From Campylorhamphus procurvoides (lineage: Eukaryota > Chordata > Aves > Passeriformes > Dendrocolaptidae): a stretch of 64,000 nucleotides of DNA. The position numbers and the translations under genes were made by a program. The stretch lies in NCBI GenBank assembly GCA_013396655.1, contig WBMV01004781.1, forward strand, positions 1 through 64,000, read 5' to 3'. The notes beneath the pieces are model-generated. The model made no database searches. It worked only from the letters and a program-made list of their open reading frames with translations, and was not told where the DNA came from. This document shows, in pieces, positions 38,298 through 52,260 of the stretch (the first letter of the stretch is position 1; the number at the start of each line of letters is the position of its first letter).

Positions 38298-39380
38298 CAA
38301 CCTGTAATGAGCTGTTTTAAAGCAGGATTTGTGCTTTCCTAATCTGTGTCTCGCTCTTGAATCCCCAGTAGTGTGTTTACCCGCAGATCTATTTTGAAAA
38401 GGCTTTCTGTTTAGATCTAAGCATGACTTTTGAGCATTTGGCATTAGCTGAAAATACCTTGTGCTGTTCAATCTTCCAGGAATTCACAGAAAGAGATAGT
38501 GAGCTGTCCTTCCTGTGCTCTCTCTGAGAGAAGCTGACCACTTACTGGGCAGATGAACTCTGAATTAATCTGGAGGATTACCTGGCAGGAGCTCACTGAA
38601 ATGCTCTGTGAAACAGCCCCACGACAGAGTAAAGAGCCAGCAAAACAATAAAATCCAAAGAACACAGTTTGTAATGCTCAGTAGTTGGATGCTTTAAAAG
38701 GATCCTCCCTGGGGGGAGCAGGAGAGCTCTGTGGGTTTTATGTTGTTAACTTCATGCAAGAGGGGCATTAGATGACTAAAGGAATTTTCCTGTTGTCCAG
38801 GCTGTGGGTGTATTTTTTAAGCCAGTTCTGAGTGTGAATTGTACCACTTCTGACTGTCCATCAAAGTCACTTCTTGCCCTTAGTTATCAAGTGCCCAAAC
38901 CCGGAATATAAATAAATGTATCTCCAAGCACTCGAGGTTTATTTATATATCCTTTGGTTAAATGTTTTATGGGATTGTTTTGTTCCTTTGTTTCCTCCAA
39001 AAACACCTGCAGAGGCCTCATTTTCTCATAGTGTTTATTATGACTCACTTCGTGGAGATACTTCTGTGCTGAGCTGGACAGAGTTGACCTGTCTCAAAAG
39101 CAACATTGTGGGCAGAAGTGTGGCTCTGTTGAATGGCATCCCATTTTCCCTATTTCATATTTATTTGCTTTTGGACTTCCACAAGTCCTGTTTACAGGCA
39201 GAAACAGGATTTCTTTGCTTCCCAATATGGCATGATATCCAGAAAAACACTGCCCTATTTTCCTGCTTACCTTGACCACCAACAAATACTGCCCAAATTA
39301 ACATCCATGTTCAGCCTTTAGCTGATGCTTTTCATCAATGTATAGAAATCAACTATAGCTGATATCAAGAAGAATTCTAT

Positions 39381-39479
39381 TTCACCTATCCACAGCAATA
39401 TTGACAGCACTCTGTTTCCAAACAGCCCATAGATTCCAAAGGATTCCCTTCACCTTTCTTGTTGTAGATCATTAAAGCC
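39381..39479 (+). repeat. Near-duplicate segment, copy 1 (99 bp, left of N)
   Basis: Starts TTCACCTATCCACAGCAATA and ends GATCATTAAAGCC immediately before the N at 39480. Compared with the copy at 39488-39567 it holds 18 extra bases (CACTCTGTTTCCAAACAG), one further inserted base and a few substitutions. CAG precedes and ends the 18-bp difference, as expected of a slippage or microhomology indel. Confidence 0.9.
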
Positions 39480-39480
39480 N
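39480..39480. other. Assembly ambiguity (single N) between near-duplicate sequences
   Basis: One undetermined base sits directly after one copy of an ~80-99 bp sequence and 7 bases before the next copy. This is most simply a contig join where overlapping, possibly allelic, ends were not merged. Confidence 0.85.
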
Positions 39481-39487
39481 TTGCCTG

Positions 39488-39567
39488 TTCACCTGTCCAC
39501 AGCAATATTGACAGCCCATAGATCTAAAGGATTCCCTTCACCATTCTTGTTGTAGATCATTAAAGCC
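39488..39567 (+). repeat. Near-duplicate segment, copy 2 (80 bp, right of N)
   Basis: Matches 39381-39479 apart from an 18-bp absence, one single-base indel and a few substitutions (CCTG/CCTA, ATCTAAAGG/ATTCCAAAGG, CCATTC/CCTTTC). It could be the second haplotype of one locus or an old tandem duplication. Confidence 0.9.
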
Positions 39568-42490
39568 AGAGATGGCCACAAACCAGATGTGCTGCTGGCA
39601 CAAACTGAGCTTATTTCCATGTGCAGCTCAGCCAGTGGATCTCCATCTGTGTTCATCCAATCCCTTCAGCTCCTTGCTCCTTTTAGGAAATGGAATACCC
39701 CTGAGGTGTACACAGGGTGACTGAGATGAAATAATGCAGTCCTGTTGGAGGCCTCAAGACTGCTCCAGGTTCTCTCTGAAGTGGAGATGAGGTTTGTGCC
39801 TCATCAAACCGGTTCAGGCATCCCCAAACTCCCCACGGCCTCGGTGGAGTTTGAGTTGGCATCACGAGACTCTGAACATCTGCCAGCAGCAGAGATTGGA
39901 TCAGAAGGGGAAGCAGAACGTGGGGGTTTCTTTGGGTTGCACCATTGTGCAGGTAAAGAAAGTTGGGAATAACTGCACAGCAGTTGGAAACTTCTCACTG
40001 GCCGAGGAAGGCTTTAGCTAAACTGGAGGAGAGGTGTCTCTTGGCCCTACACAGAGGGTAAAAAGAATCTTCCAGACAGAAACCAATATATGATAACTGA
40101 ATTAAGGGCAATTTGGTACTGAAGGATAGGCTGGCAGGGCAATTCCACCACCTGCTACTCCCAAAGGATTGTTTTGGTACTAAGAGGTAGGCAGCTCTGT
40201 AGCAGAGCTATAAAGAGGTGCTGAGATAGTCACTTGGGCACAGAAGACAGCCTGCTGGTTTTTGGGGTGAAGAAACTGTCCTGCAATGCCAAACAAGCCT
40301 CAATGCACAGGAAAAGAGCAGTGATATGACAGCAGCAGTGTGGTTTGTGTACACACTGCCTGTTTCTCACCCTGACTGTGCCAGCAGAGCATATAGACCT
40401 GTGAGAGGAGCAGGTTCTTCCACTTTCACACCACTATTGCCCTGGAAACATTCATTTCTGAACCTGCAGATTAGACTTCCAGTCATTATGTTGGTGAGAG
40501 CGTTTGGTCTTAAATGGCTAATAGCATGGGACTGCTATTTCAGGTGCCTCAGTGTGAAATCTGATGCTGAGTGCCCCAGACAAAAAAAAATTAACTGTTT
40601 GTGACAGAAATGGGGTCAGATTTGCTGCTTTGTGAGAGATGTGTTTGCTTGCATGTGCTCCCTGGGGGTCTGTGCTGGGTGCTGCTTTCAGCATTTGAGC
40701 AGAGAATGCAAATGCTGGTGATGGTGACAGCAGAAATTATACCTGGGCTTTAAAATGGTCCTTTAGGTAATATTCTTGCTCCGATAATAAAGGATTGTGT
40801 TGCCTGAGGTAACGAGAAAATGTGTTTTGAATGCTCTAATGAGCAGGTAACTTTTATCAAATGGCAATATATTCATCCTCTCCATTCTACATCCATTCTT
40901 TCTGAGCACCTCTCAATTTCCCCCTGACCTGGACCCTGCTTTGTCACCTTCCAGACTGGGAATCACTCATCTCTCTCCCTTGTGCTCCCTCCAAGTGAGT
41001 GTTATCACTGCACTCTCCTGAACCCTGACATTTGGGTTGTGAAAGCCAGGACTGCTGCATGGCTCAGGCTGGCATTTGGTTCAGATTCCTCATCTGAAGA
41101 AAACAGAGGGAACACAGAGCAACATATTTCCTTCCCACAGAGTGGCAAACTGTCTTCCCATAAAACCAACCCCAGTAAAAAGTTTGGAAGGTTTTTCATG
41201 GCTAAATGGCCCTTTGATGGTCAAACCTGTTTGGGTTTTTTTTTTTTGCTTGGAAAACCATATATTATACCACCAATGTATGTATATTTAAAATTTGTGC
41301 ACACAAATGCGTTTTGTAAATACATTTTCCTGAGCTGTCCTTGAATGTGGCTGCTGTGACCCCACTCCTTGCTTGCTATACCCAAGGGAGGCAGCATTGA
41401 TTTTGTTCTCGGGGTTTTGCAGGTTTTAATGAAAGCAAGGGAGAGGCTTGTGCCTACATTGCAATTTACTTTAATGTATGGGCAGTCTTTCAGACCTTTG
41501 TTGTTGGGACTATTCATGTGCTTAAGTGTTTTGCTGGATTGGAGCCACAGAGCAGTCAGTGAATTAGTGCACATACCAGGGCATGGCATTCTATTTCTTG
41601 TCTCCAGACGAGTCTGCATTTCCAGTATTTGTAGAGGATATAGGGTGACCAGCAGCCTGTTTTCTTTATTTATGCAATTGTATCTCAAAAATTGTATGCC
41701 TTCTCAGTAGTTACTATTTCTGCCTCTTTCTGATAGATGAACTTGCCCTTTTCTTTCCATCTGAGCTCTATTTTCCACTGAAAATCTATATGTGGTGGCC
41801 ACTGTTGCCATACTCCCTTGTCTCCTGTGAAAGTAGCGTTGTATGAATGGGTTTTCCTCGTGGTATGTCCCAGACCGTGTTAAACCCAAAATTTAGATGC
41901 CAGATAATTAAACAGTGGCAACAGGTACTCGATGCAGGCTGACAGAAGCATCTCTGGAAACATTTGCCTCATTCTGTCCTTCCAGCCTGGGCTATGGGAG
42001 GGATAGCTGTGCATCCCCTTGGTGGATTTCTCCTTTGGAATGGCATTTTGTCAGTGGCATTTGAACTGGGAAAACACCTGTTTTGACACAACTTACTGGG
42101 CAGCAGATGTGCCCTCCTTTTGCTAAATTATTTGGGACCTTCTGTATTGATGCTCCTTTAGGAGTCTTGTTTTTAGCAGAGCATCTTTATCCTTCAGTGT
42201 CCCAGGGCGCTTTAGAGATGCAGTCCTAGGAAATTACATTCCCCTGTTGCCTCAGGACAGAGATGTTTGAAGACAGGGACAGGATGGGATGTAGATACAG
42301 CATGGTCTGGGGTTTACTGGAAATAAAGTGTAATACATTAGTGATGAGCACTGGTTTGTGGAGAAAGCAAAGCTGTGGTAGCTGTGTAGGTAAAGAGAAG
42401 AAAACTGCAGTGGTAACTTGGAGCAGGGGATGATTAGGACAGAAGAAAACTGGCAATGTAGTAGCTGTTGGCCAACATGACATTAATTTG

Positions 42491-42555
42491 TGAGCTGGAC
42501 ACAGCAATCCTGATGAGCCCCTTCCCACTAGAGATAAGTTATGATTCTGTGATTT
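42491..42555 (+). mobile_element. CR1 LINE 3'-end fragment, degraded
   Basis: GAGCTGGACACAGCAATCCT, then GATGAGCCCCTTCCCACTAG, then TTATGATTCTGTGATT, retains the order of a CR1 3' terminus (GGACT..GATCCT..CCCCTTCCAACT..ATTCTGTGATT) with many substitutions. It is an old copy. Confidence 0.65.
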
Positions 42556-45500
42556 AAGGGAGTTATCAAAACCCAAAACAGAGAGGAAGAACACCTCAGG
42601 AACGTATATCTTGTCTGGAATCAGAGAGTGGTAGAAGAGAATAGGATAAGTGATGTTAAAGATGCTTTAAAGAAAGAATATACAATTTTTCTGTCTCCAG
42701 GGCCCTGCAGATGTATCAGGTCACTGTGGGGAGCTCTCCTCCCTTCACTGGGATATGAGGGAGTTACAATCAACCTCTTGGGATCCTTTCTGCCCCTGTT
42801 ATGTTCATCAGCTTCTATATTGCAACCTGATTTCCATTTGTTGAGAGAGAACGGGGATGAGTAGTTCAAAACTTGTCTTCTAAATTGCCTCAGTGAAAAG
42901 TAATTAGTGGAAAACCTGTGGTTTTGTGCATAGTACAGTGCTCTGGGTTTGGGTAGCTACTGAAAAGTAAGTGGGAAGTGTGAAAGAAAACATATCTGAG
43001 CACAGTGAAATTGTACTTATAGAAAGTGTATTGTCACATGCTGAGTCATAAAAGTGCATATCCTTTCACACAGCAAAGTCACTGTGAGAATCCTGGGGGT
43101 TTTGGAGATGTGCTGGTATTTAAGCATGTTTCGAGGCAGAGAGGGGTTACCCTCTAACATGGTGTAAGGACACAAAAATATTAATATAATCATTAAACTC
43201 TCTGCATTGGATGGGTCATTGGATTTGATTCTTGCTCCTCATGGTGTTAGCAATGGGCCTCAGGTGACAGTGTCTTTACAACCAGCACCGATCTCAGGCT
43301 GGCACAACTGGTGCCCTTTGCTTTTGAGTCTCTGATTATAAGTAAATGGATTCATTCTGAGATATTCTAAGGGAAAAGGGTTTACTCCTTCCTTCAAACT
43401 CTATGGAAAACATAGTCATGCTGCTAGAAGAATACAGTGACTGTGTGCAGCACCCTCCTGTGGTGTCTCGTGGCTTTTACTGATGCCTTCATTTTCCTCT
43501 CTGCTCTCTCTTTCCCGAATTTAATGTCCTGGTTCTCATTCACAAGTTGTAGCCAAGGCTGGGGACAGAAGGATGCACCATGATGAGCAATTCGTGTGAT
43601 ACTGTCAGATTTCCTCATGCCCAATTCTCCCAGATGTCAGAATTGGAAAAACACCTTCTTGCTTTAATCTCCTGGTTTCTGAATGTATTTAGTGTCATGT
43701 TAAGAAGGTAATTGAAAGGAGAAATATTATGAACAGACAGGTGTAGTATGAATAAGCACCCTTCATCACATCTGCCAAAATTCCTCATTCTTGCTTGCTG
43801 GTAGCTCCCTTTTCCTCCCTTTGTGACCCCTGCTGGAGCAAGAAGTTGTTAGTCCTGCTGTAACGATTGGGAAGTCTCCATATGGAAACATTCCCCTGAA
43901 AGGTTCAGTTCACTTCAGGAGCTGAACTTCAGGTTTCCAGGGTGTAGTTCAAGCAGCATCAGCCTGCTCTGCCCCTCCATTCCATACATTCTGCTGCATC
44001 CTAATCACTTCCATCTAAAAGTACTACAATTCTGCTCTGCAGCATCGACACGAGTTATTTGTATTGCATTTATCTGGTTTGTACTCTCATGTTTTTCACG
44101 TGGTGTGTGCACAGGACCTCCTGATTCATTTCCCCTTCTTCCATTCACCTCCAGGAGTGATGTGTCTCTGCCATAAACAAGCTTTGCCTCAGAATTAACC
44201 CCTGTAAAGAAGATTCTTTTTTGCTTTCTTTTTGTCACATAGAAGCAGACACTATTCCACGTGGGTCTGGAAAACAGCCATACCAAAATTAGCTCGAACT
44301 GATACGTTTTAGACTCTTATCTGTTCGAGGATGTTGCTCCTTTTGTATGATATTGACTTGGTGTTACATTGTCTCTGCAGAAACAAGAGTGGTTAGGTGG
44401 GTGATGGAAGAAAGGCTGACAGAAAAGCACTAATTAAACCCTGTTTTGCAAAGCCCTCATTGAAATTCATTGCTTGGTACCTTTGGGGACTTGAAAGCTG
44501 GGGAGATGGAAAGATTTCAATTAAAAAGGTATTTGTATGGTTCTTTGTGGAGCCAATCATTGCCTGTTTAATATAAAGCATGTAAGTGTCTAATACGCTT
44601 TGCAAACATCAAATATTGTGCCTTGAAACAGTGAGTGTCTTAATAGCTCTCAGAGCAAGATACTTTGAAATAAAAAAAAAGAAAAATCCCACAGACATAG
44701 ATTTTTATTCAAATTAAGGCCCTGGGTTGTTGGTTTTTTAAGCACAAATGCAATCTTACATAATTTCTACATTGATTGACTGATTAGAAAATTTGAAAGG
44801 AAAAGTGTACTTACAAAAAGAAATACTGGTTTTGTATAACTAGTTATTTTTGTTTAGCTACAGTTGTAGTTGCCATTTATAGAGTTTTTGATGTACATAA
44901 TGAATCTTTTATTCTTGCAAAGCTTTTGGAGTATTTTATTTTTATGCCAGGGACTTCTCTAGCATGAACCCCTCATTGAATTGGTGTCTGGGCAAGCTCA
45001 GGCAACAAATAACAGAAATATGGCAATATATGGCTAGAAAAGACCCCCAGGGCCACCAGCTGAAGTCAGTTGTGATTTAAAAGGGTTCAAAAAACTCCAG
45101 AGGCAACTGAATACCACAAAATGCTTGTCTGCAAAACAAACTCAAACCTTTCAGCAGAACCTCAGAAGATGCAACTTAATTGACCACAGGAAATAAAAAT
45201 TCAAATGCAGGCCATTGCCAGGTCCCTAAATCCTTGAAATCCTTGAACTTGAATGATATTCCCAGGTAACCCCAGTGTTCTGCATGCAGTCATAAAAGAC
45301 AGCAGGTTCAGCACTCCTCTTGTTCCTAAATCTCATGGTGGAATATGAAGAGCAATAAAACCTACCCTGTCTAAGCAGTATTCTTCATTTTCTATGTTCT
45401 TACCAAACCTGGAGCTCTGTGTCCCTCCCACATATCCAGGCAAAGCCAAGAGTTCTCCATGAAGCCTTGGAGAATTGGTCAATGAATTTAATCTCCTTTG

Positions 45501-48500
45501 TTGTATTTGTGGTGACACTTGAACCCCTTAATTGCTGCATCATTGGAAGTGCCAGAGCACTTGAGAGGCTTTACAGTAAATAAAAATACTAAAAGCTGGG
45601 TCATTCTCATAAGACAAATTCTACCTCCTTTATTGAATGACATGAGGATGTAGCAGAATGCTTTATTTTATTTAAATTATTTGACCTAATACTCCCACAT
45701 CCGAGTCCTGCTCATCAACCCTTTTTCTTTTTATTTTTTCCTTCTTTTTTTTTTTAATTTCCAGAAGTTGCCTTAACTTTTTGCTGGATCCACCAGCCCA
45801 TCTGCTGAAAGCACTTTGCTGATTTTTTATGTAGCACTGCTGGGGTTATGTCCATAAAAAGGCTTCATTCTGGCTTTGTCATCAAGAAGAATGACTCAGG
45901 AGGCAGAAAATAACTGTGGTTTAGGACCTGTTATCCCATGGGCAGTGGAAGGCTTTTGGGATTCCCACTGGATTCCAAGCTAAGTGGAAGGACTGGGAGG
46001 TGAACAGGCAGCACAGTTGCACCAGAATAATTCCCATGTAATCAGCAATAACAACAAACAGCAATTAAATAATAAAAACAAATTGTACCAATAGTGGCAA
46101 GTAATAAAGATAAATATCTCTTCATTTTCTGCCTTTTACCTTAAATTAGCAGCCACTTGGAAAGCTCAGATGTCCAGGCTTGCATTTTTCAATTATGAGA
46201 TTTTCTCCATTTTCCTTTTAACGAATTCTATACGTAACTTGAATAAAAATAAACAGCCTCTTAAAAATCATTGCCATTTTTTGCTATCCATTCTAGAAAA
46301 TTATGGCTGCTCTGCACAGGTTTAAACATAGTAAGAACATAGTCTGGCAGTGGCAGAGCTGGTGCCTTTTGCACTTTGAGAAAGCACAGAACTATCACTT
46401 AGGTGATGAATATTTTAGCAGAGGAGCTGGCATTGAACATGATGATGCTATTTTCTTTTTATACCACTGAGATCTAAAAAAAAAAGTTTCCTTCACTTTG
46501 GTAATTGCAATCCAAGTGGTGAAAATCTTTAGTGCAATGCATTTGTTTTGTGGCCAAAAAGTATATTGATGTAGCATTGTGGAAAACTGGTATTAATTTG
46601 TATTAGAGAAGCTTTCAGGTCTGGAACTATTGTGTCAGCTGCTCTACAGAGAGAGACTGAGGGGTTGAGACTCTCCCTTGCCATTCAGAGAGACAAAAGC
46701 TGTGTGTCCCTGCTTTACAGGCAGGGCAATGTGGTATTCAGCTGAGCTCCCTGCAGAGGGAATGTTGGCTCCTCATTTCCAGCTTTGTAGCCTTCCCTAC
46801 CTGTGTCAGGCAAGACCTCACAAACTTGAAAAATCGTCTTTATAGAATCTGGAATTATAGGGAAGTTCACAGAGGAATCAGAAAACTCAGGCAGAAAAAT
46901 GATATTTTGAAATATACATTTATTTCAGATTTTAGGGGGAAAGGGTTAAAATAACTGACACAGTTGCAGCTTTTTAAAAATCATCTTGATTGCCTCCAAA
47001 TGAAAATGTTGTTTTGGCAGGAAAACTGCTAAAAACATCCACTGAACCGGAATGAAACCAAGCCCCAAGTGTTTTAGCCTTGGATATAATGGGAAGAGGT
47101 TCTCCAAAGCACATTCCTTCAACACTGGTGCCCAGCAATGGTAGGAATGATATGAACTCTAATAAAGCTGAGACTCAGAGCCCTTGAGTTCAGCACATCT
47201 CCAGAAAGCCCCAGGAAGGCTGGTATTGGATGTTATTAGTGCAAACACATCCTTTTGCCTTTGAATTTGCTGCAATGTAATGTCAAGAGCTGTGGAGATC
47301 CTTGGAAAAGAAGCCAGTTAAATCCTATTATAAGTCCACTAAGGCAGCAAGGAGCAGGACACGTTTGTCTCAGTGGCAATTAAACCCCCACTAAGTAAAG
47401 TGAAAAGGAATTTGCCTTCTGGGTTATGAAATAAAACTCCACTGCACCCTCAGATTTTATTTTAAACGGTGAAAATTGAAGTTATGTAAAACCTTTGCAA
47501 ATTACCCTTTTATAGAAAAGTATTTCTGTTCAAAGATAACTTTGCATTCTGTGTTACAAGGCTAGTCCACACCTAATGGTCTAGAAAAGTGGGGGGTTTA
47601 TCAATGAGAAAGCTGTTGGGTGGAAATAAAGGGGCTCAAATATGGAATTGTGTGAATTAGTGCTTGCTTTCCAGTTTGTTTCTGTGGAATTAGCAGCAGA
47701 AAAGCTAAAAAGAAAAGCACTGAAGAAATGTCTCATCTGCCTTAGGGGTGAAATAATTTCCCTGTTATCCAGGAAAAGCGTGGAATGGAATAATAATGGA
47801 GCAAACCCCAGAGTATGTAGGGCACAGGGAATGTGCTGGGGGGACTCTCCTTGGATAATAAGAGCAGTGGTACCTGCTCAGGGGACATGTCTTGCTGTAA
47901 TAGCTGTCTCCAGGAACAGCCTGGGGAGGAGCAAAGCAGGGCAGGCACATGTGATGCTTCCCTGCACTCCTTCCAGCTCCCAGGGATTTCCCAAGCCTGG
48001 TTTATGTGCTTTGTAGCCATTAGTGGGTCTCTCTTACATCTCCTCCCCCTGTCTGTCCTTGAATGCACATCCACTTTGAGAGGAGCTCTGTCTGAAGAGC
48101 TGCCACCTCCTCCTTGTCTCATCCTGCCTCCTGCTCCCTTCCTTTGGTGGCCTCTTGGTCCTAATTAGTGATTTACTGCTTATTTTCTTGCTGTGTCTTT
48201 GGAGTCAGGGTCCATGTAAGGAAGGGAAGGTGAGGCCCACTGGGCACTTTCATTTTGTTTCAGTAGTTGAATTTATTTTTTATCTACAGTTTAAACTTTG
48301 CAGCCTTTACAAGCCAGCCCAGATTTGTTATGAGGAGTAAAAGTGGATGCTTCTTCACAGCTTTGTTGAATTCAAACCACTGTAGATTCGTGTTCCCTTC
48401 CATCAGAGAGCCATGAGAAGCAGGGGGAGTTTTGCTTGCTTGAAGATTACCTGGTATGATACGTTTGAAAACGTGGTAAGGGAAACACACACAAAATGTG

Positions 48501-51500
48501 AAGCGTGAGAGAGATTTCTGAGTAGTTAAAACAGGACTTGCTTAGTGAAAGCATGAAATATGTTTCAAAGTAAATAATGAGTGTAGCTGGAAAGCAATTC
48601 TGTGATTTCCCCTTTCTCCAAATAGATTAATGGGCATAAAGTTCTGTTTCGTGTGGCTGGGTTACAATTAAGCCACTATTAAGGAGGTTTACTTTCATTG
48701 CACAAGAAGTGATATTCTGGTGTAATTTTCAACCTGAGTGCACCATTTTGTGCGCTGCTGCTGTCAATTCCTCAGGACTAAACACGTAACCACTGAAGTT
48801 TTTGGGTAGTTTCTGAGAGTTTTCTGTTCATGCTGTTCTCCTGGAGGGTGTTGTTACCTTGCTCCTCTTACAAGCCCCTCTCCTATGGTTTAGTAGGTGT
48901 AATAGGTTATGATGAGCTATTATAAGATTATATCCCAGCAATGGATGTCACAAATGCTACGGATAATTTTTGGCAAAGAACTCATTTTTTTACACCACTT
49001 GAATTCTTTCTCCTTTTACTCCCATCGTGAAAGGGGCCTGTTCTTCACAAATTCAGTAGAGAAATTAACTTCTTGCTACAGGAGGGATGAGTCTCATAGG
49101 AAGGTTGGTTATATTCCCAGCTGACATTCTGGACTGGCAGGTGTGTTCCTAAAGCACAGGGATAATGGAAGTAAACTCTTCATCTTTTTGAGCACAGGAA
49201 AAATTCTGTTTCAATGCCTACCTAAGAAAGAATAAAATACAACTTACTGGGGACTGATGCAGATACTCTGTCTGATGCAATCTTTTATTGAACAGTTCTG
49301 TCAACAGCTTTCAAAGAAAAAAAAAAGGCAGGATGGGGCTTCAGATTGAAGTCTTTTGAATTCCTGGTTTTCAGCAGGGACAGGTGTGCCTGGGAGTCTG
49401 GTTTGGCTGACATTTAATGGGCTCATTTTCAGGAGTGCTTCTTCATTTGTGAAGATTGTTCTCCTCAAGCAGAAGCCAAAAGGCAGAGTTAAGTCAGTTA
49501 AATATATCCTGAGATAGTGGCACATCCATTTCTGAAAGGTGCCCTAAATAAAAAGGGAGCTGATAAGTCACTGTCTCAGTCATGGAAATATATCTCATTA
49601 CTAATGGATGCTCAACATGCCTACAGCAAATGAATTCTTACATCAAGAAGAATTCATTTCATGAAAGGAACTGGGAGTATTTCTGTTCAGAAGAATAGGT
49701 GCTGGAAGTGTGTAAAGGTCCAAACCACTTTCCAGCGCTCTCTGACTTCTCCTCCCAGTTTTCATTATGTAATTTTCAAGGCTATTAGGTGTGACCCAAC
49801 TTGCTTTCCCTTCCTTTGCCGCCACCTTCCAATTACAGAAAGAAGCTGAAGTGTGTAACAGCCCTGGCCTTTTGCTCCCAGCCCTCTGTTTGGACTGCAG
49901 GGTGTTGTTTTAATGGAATGACTTAGGTGGTCTCAGTTCAGATCCCAGTTGACTGTGGACCGTGTTATAAAACCACTGTGTACAGAGTCAGTGGAATTGG
50001 CAGCCTGGGCCTGAAATAAATCCAGGGCCAAAGAGGCATAAAGAATTAATTATTTCTTGCTCCTGGAGAGGGTCTCTTTAGGTCAGGGTCGAAAGCTTTG
50101 GCAGGCCAGGGTAGGGAAGCTGCCACTCCAGCTGCCTGCATTGGAATTAGCCTGGCGATAAATAGAGGGGCTACAGTTTTCAGAACTGCCAACTCCTTAA
50201 CCTTCATTAGCACAAATATTTGCTCAGGGCTTTATGAATGTTGTATTTTCAGTGTCTACTGTTATGCTTCATCCCCAGAATGATACCCTTCAGGACCAGA
50301 TATTAGGGAGTTGTCTGTTTCTTTGGTGGATGTAGCAAGATGTACAAGCTTCTGAAATTCTCCCAGATAAGCTCCCTAAATTTCTCCAAGTGTTTCCTCT
50401 TGTCTGTCAGTGTTGGGTTATCTGGTAAAGGGGTAGCATGAATTTTTCCTTCATAAAACAGGCAGGAGGCCCACAGGGACTCATAACCTGACTTCAAAAA
50501 CCTGCTTTCTTAAGCCACTCCTTATGGCAAACTGGGAATCCCTGGAGAGCTGGGTTAGTCTGTGGTCTTGGCAGCATTTTCCTCTGGCCCACCAGGTCTG
50601 ATGCAAGCACAGGTAGTCCTAGGCATAAATAACTCTGATTTTAATGAAAAAGATTTATGTGCTCATAAAGGAAAAGGTTCCCAGGGAGCCAGTTCTGTAC
50701 ATACCTAAATACCTAGACACACATGTACAGAGAAACGGTGTCTTTTTTAAAAATATTATTCCACCACATAAACAATAGAGATGACTTTGGGTAATCTAAT
50801 GGTGTAAGAAGCACGGGGACTGTCAGAAAAGACAGCATTCTTTCAGATTTATTTAATAGATGTGGAAAACCTGGCAAGCCTGAAGTGTATAAAATCTTCA
50901 GGTCTGGAATAGAAACAAAAGTGTTGAAAAATAAATATGAACTGAACTCAGTTGCTCCATGTCTGGCTGGATTCATTGAGGGAAACACTGGCTGCAGGGA
51001 ATAAGGGATGATAAGGTCCTGGGAGAAAAGAGGGATGGTGGTGCTTCAGGTGATACTCCTTCAGGATCTCCTCCACACACATAATTTGATGTATTTTGCT
51101 GCTTCATTTCTTTTAAATAAAAGCACCTTGCTCAGGTGGCAAAAGTACAAGTGACAAATGTCACAGCATGAACTCATCAGTAACATGTAACAAACATTTG
51201 CATAACAAATGGCTGGCAATTTTATCACAAAAGTCCTCAGGACTGATTTTCAAATGTTTAAAAAAGATGTTTCTCCAAGCATCACGTAGTTCATAATTGC
51301 TGTGCTGGGAAATAGGTATTTTTCAGAAAGCACAATCCAGCAGTGCAAGATCCAGTGTAACTGTGGAGCTTTGAACAAAGGATCTTTTAAAGGAGCCTTC
51401 CAATCTAAGTTATTCAATTGTTTTCTGACAGCAGGGCTTGCTGTAACTGGTGATGTGATGATAAGGGATGCAGGTGGAGAAGATGCAGGTGTTTGTAGTG

Positions 51501-52176
51501 ATCTACCTTGCAGGGGTAACCCTAGAGCACCCCACAGTGAATGTGTGTAAGGAAGTCAAAATAATGTGCTGTGTCTCTCTGGAGAAGTCCAGCCCTGAGC
51601 TGGGGAGATTCAAAAACCATCAAAACTTTTGAAAATTGTTTACAAGGGTACTATGTCAAGTTCTTTTCCACTCCCTTGCAATAATTGTATCCTAATTACA
51701 AAGCAAATTCTAAAATAGCATCCAAATTACTTAAAAACTCCCCACAGGTGGCTTTTCTTTCTGCAGACTGCACATGCTATGCCTTAGGTGCTGCATCCCA
51801 GGGAGCCTTTCCTCTCATCCTTAAATCTGGAGACAGTGAGACCTTTTCTAGCCCTGCCACGATTGGAATGTTACAAGGATGTCATGCTGTGGCAGCATCT
51901 TACTAGGAAAGAGGAAAACACACTGTACCTCTTACCTAAGAATGCATATAGATATATAGAGGTATATAGTGCAGCTTTATGTACAGTGGGTTTTCCACTT
52001 GATCAATATTATATGAAATATGTTCATTTCAGGTCTGCCTTCAGATATTGGGTTTTTTTAAAGCTCTGCAGCCAAAACATTTATTATTTGAATTTGTGTT
52101 TTGGCAAGACTTGCACTTGTCAATAAAGAGGAAGTTCAGTGAGCTCCTCATGGCAATAGAATCTCATCATTTCCCC

Positions 52177-52260
52177 AAATCACAGAATAATTGAGGCTGA
52201 AGGGCAGCTCGAGAGATATTCCTGTGCTCAGTCCAGTAGAGCAGCCCTTGAGGGCACAAG
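52177..52260 (-). mobile_element. CR1 LINE 3'-end fragment, antisense, degraded
   Basis: AATCACAGAATAATTGAGGC, then TGAAGGGCAGCTCGAGAGAT, then a GTCCAGTAGAGCAGCC block, corresponds to the reverse complement of a CR1 tail. It is divergent, and its right-hand boundary is approximate. Confidence 0.65.

Noticed and set aside
40080..40200. Two similar phrases (TTTGGTACTGAAGGATAGGC and TTTGGTACTAAGAGGTAGGC)
   Set aside because: Only about 20 bp of partial similarity with no extended unit. Insufficient to call a repeat or element.
45025..45062. GGCTAGAAAAGACCCCCAGG resembling an antisense CR1 block
   Set aside because: The match is confined to about 30 bp with no terminal repeat and no continuing homology by eye.
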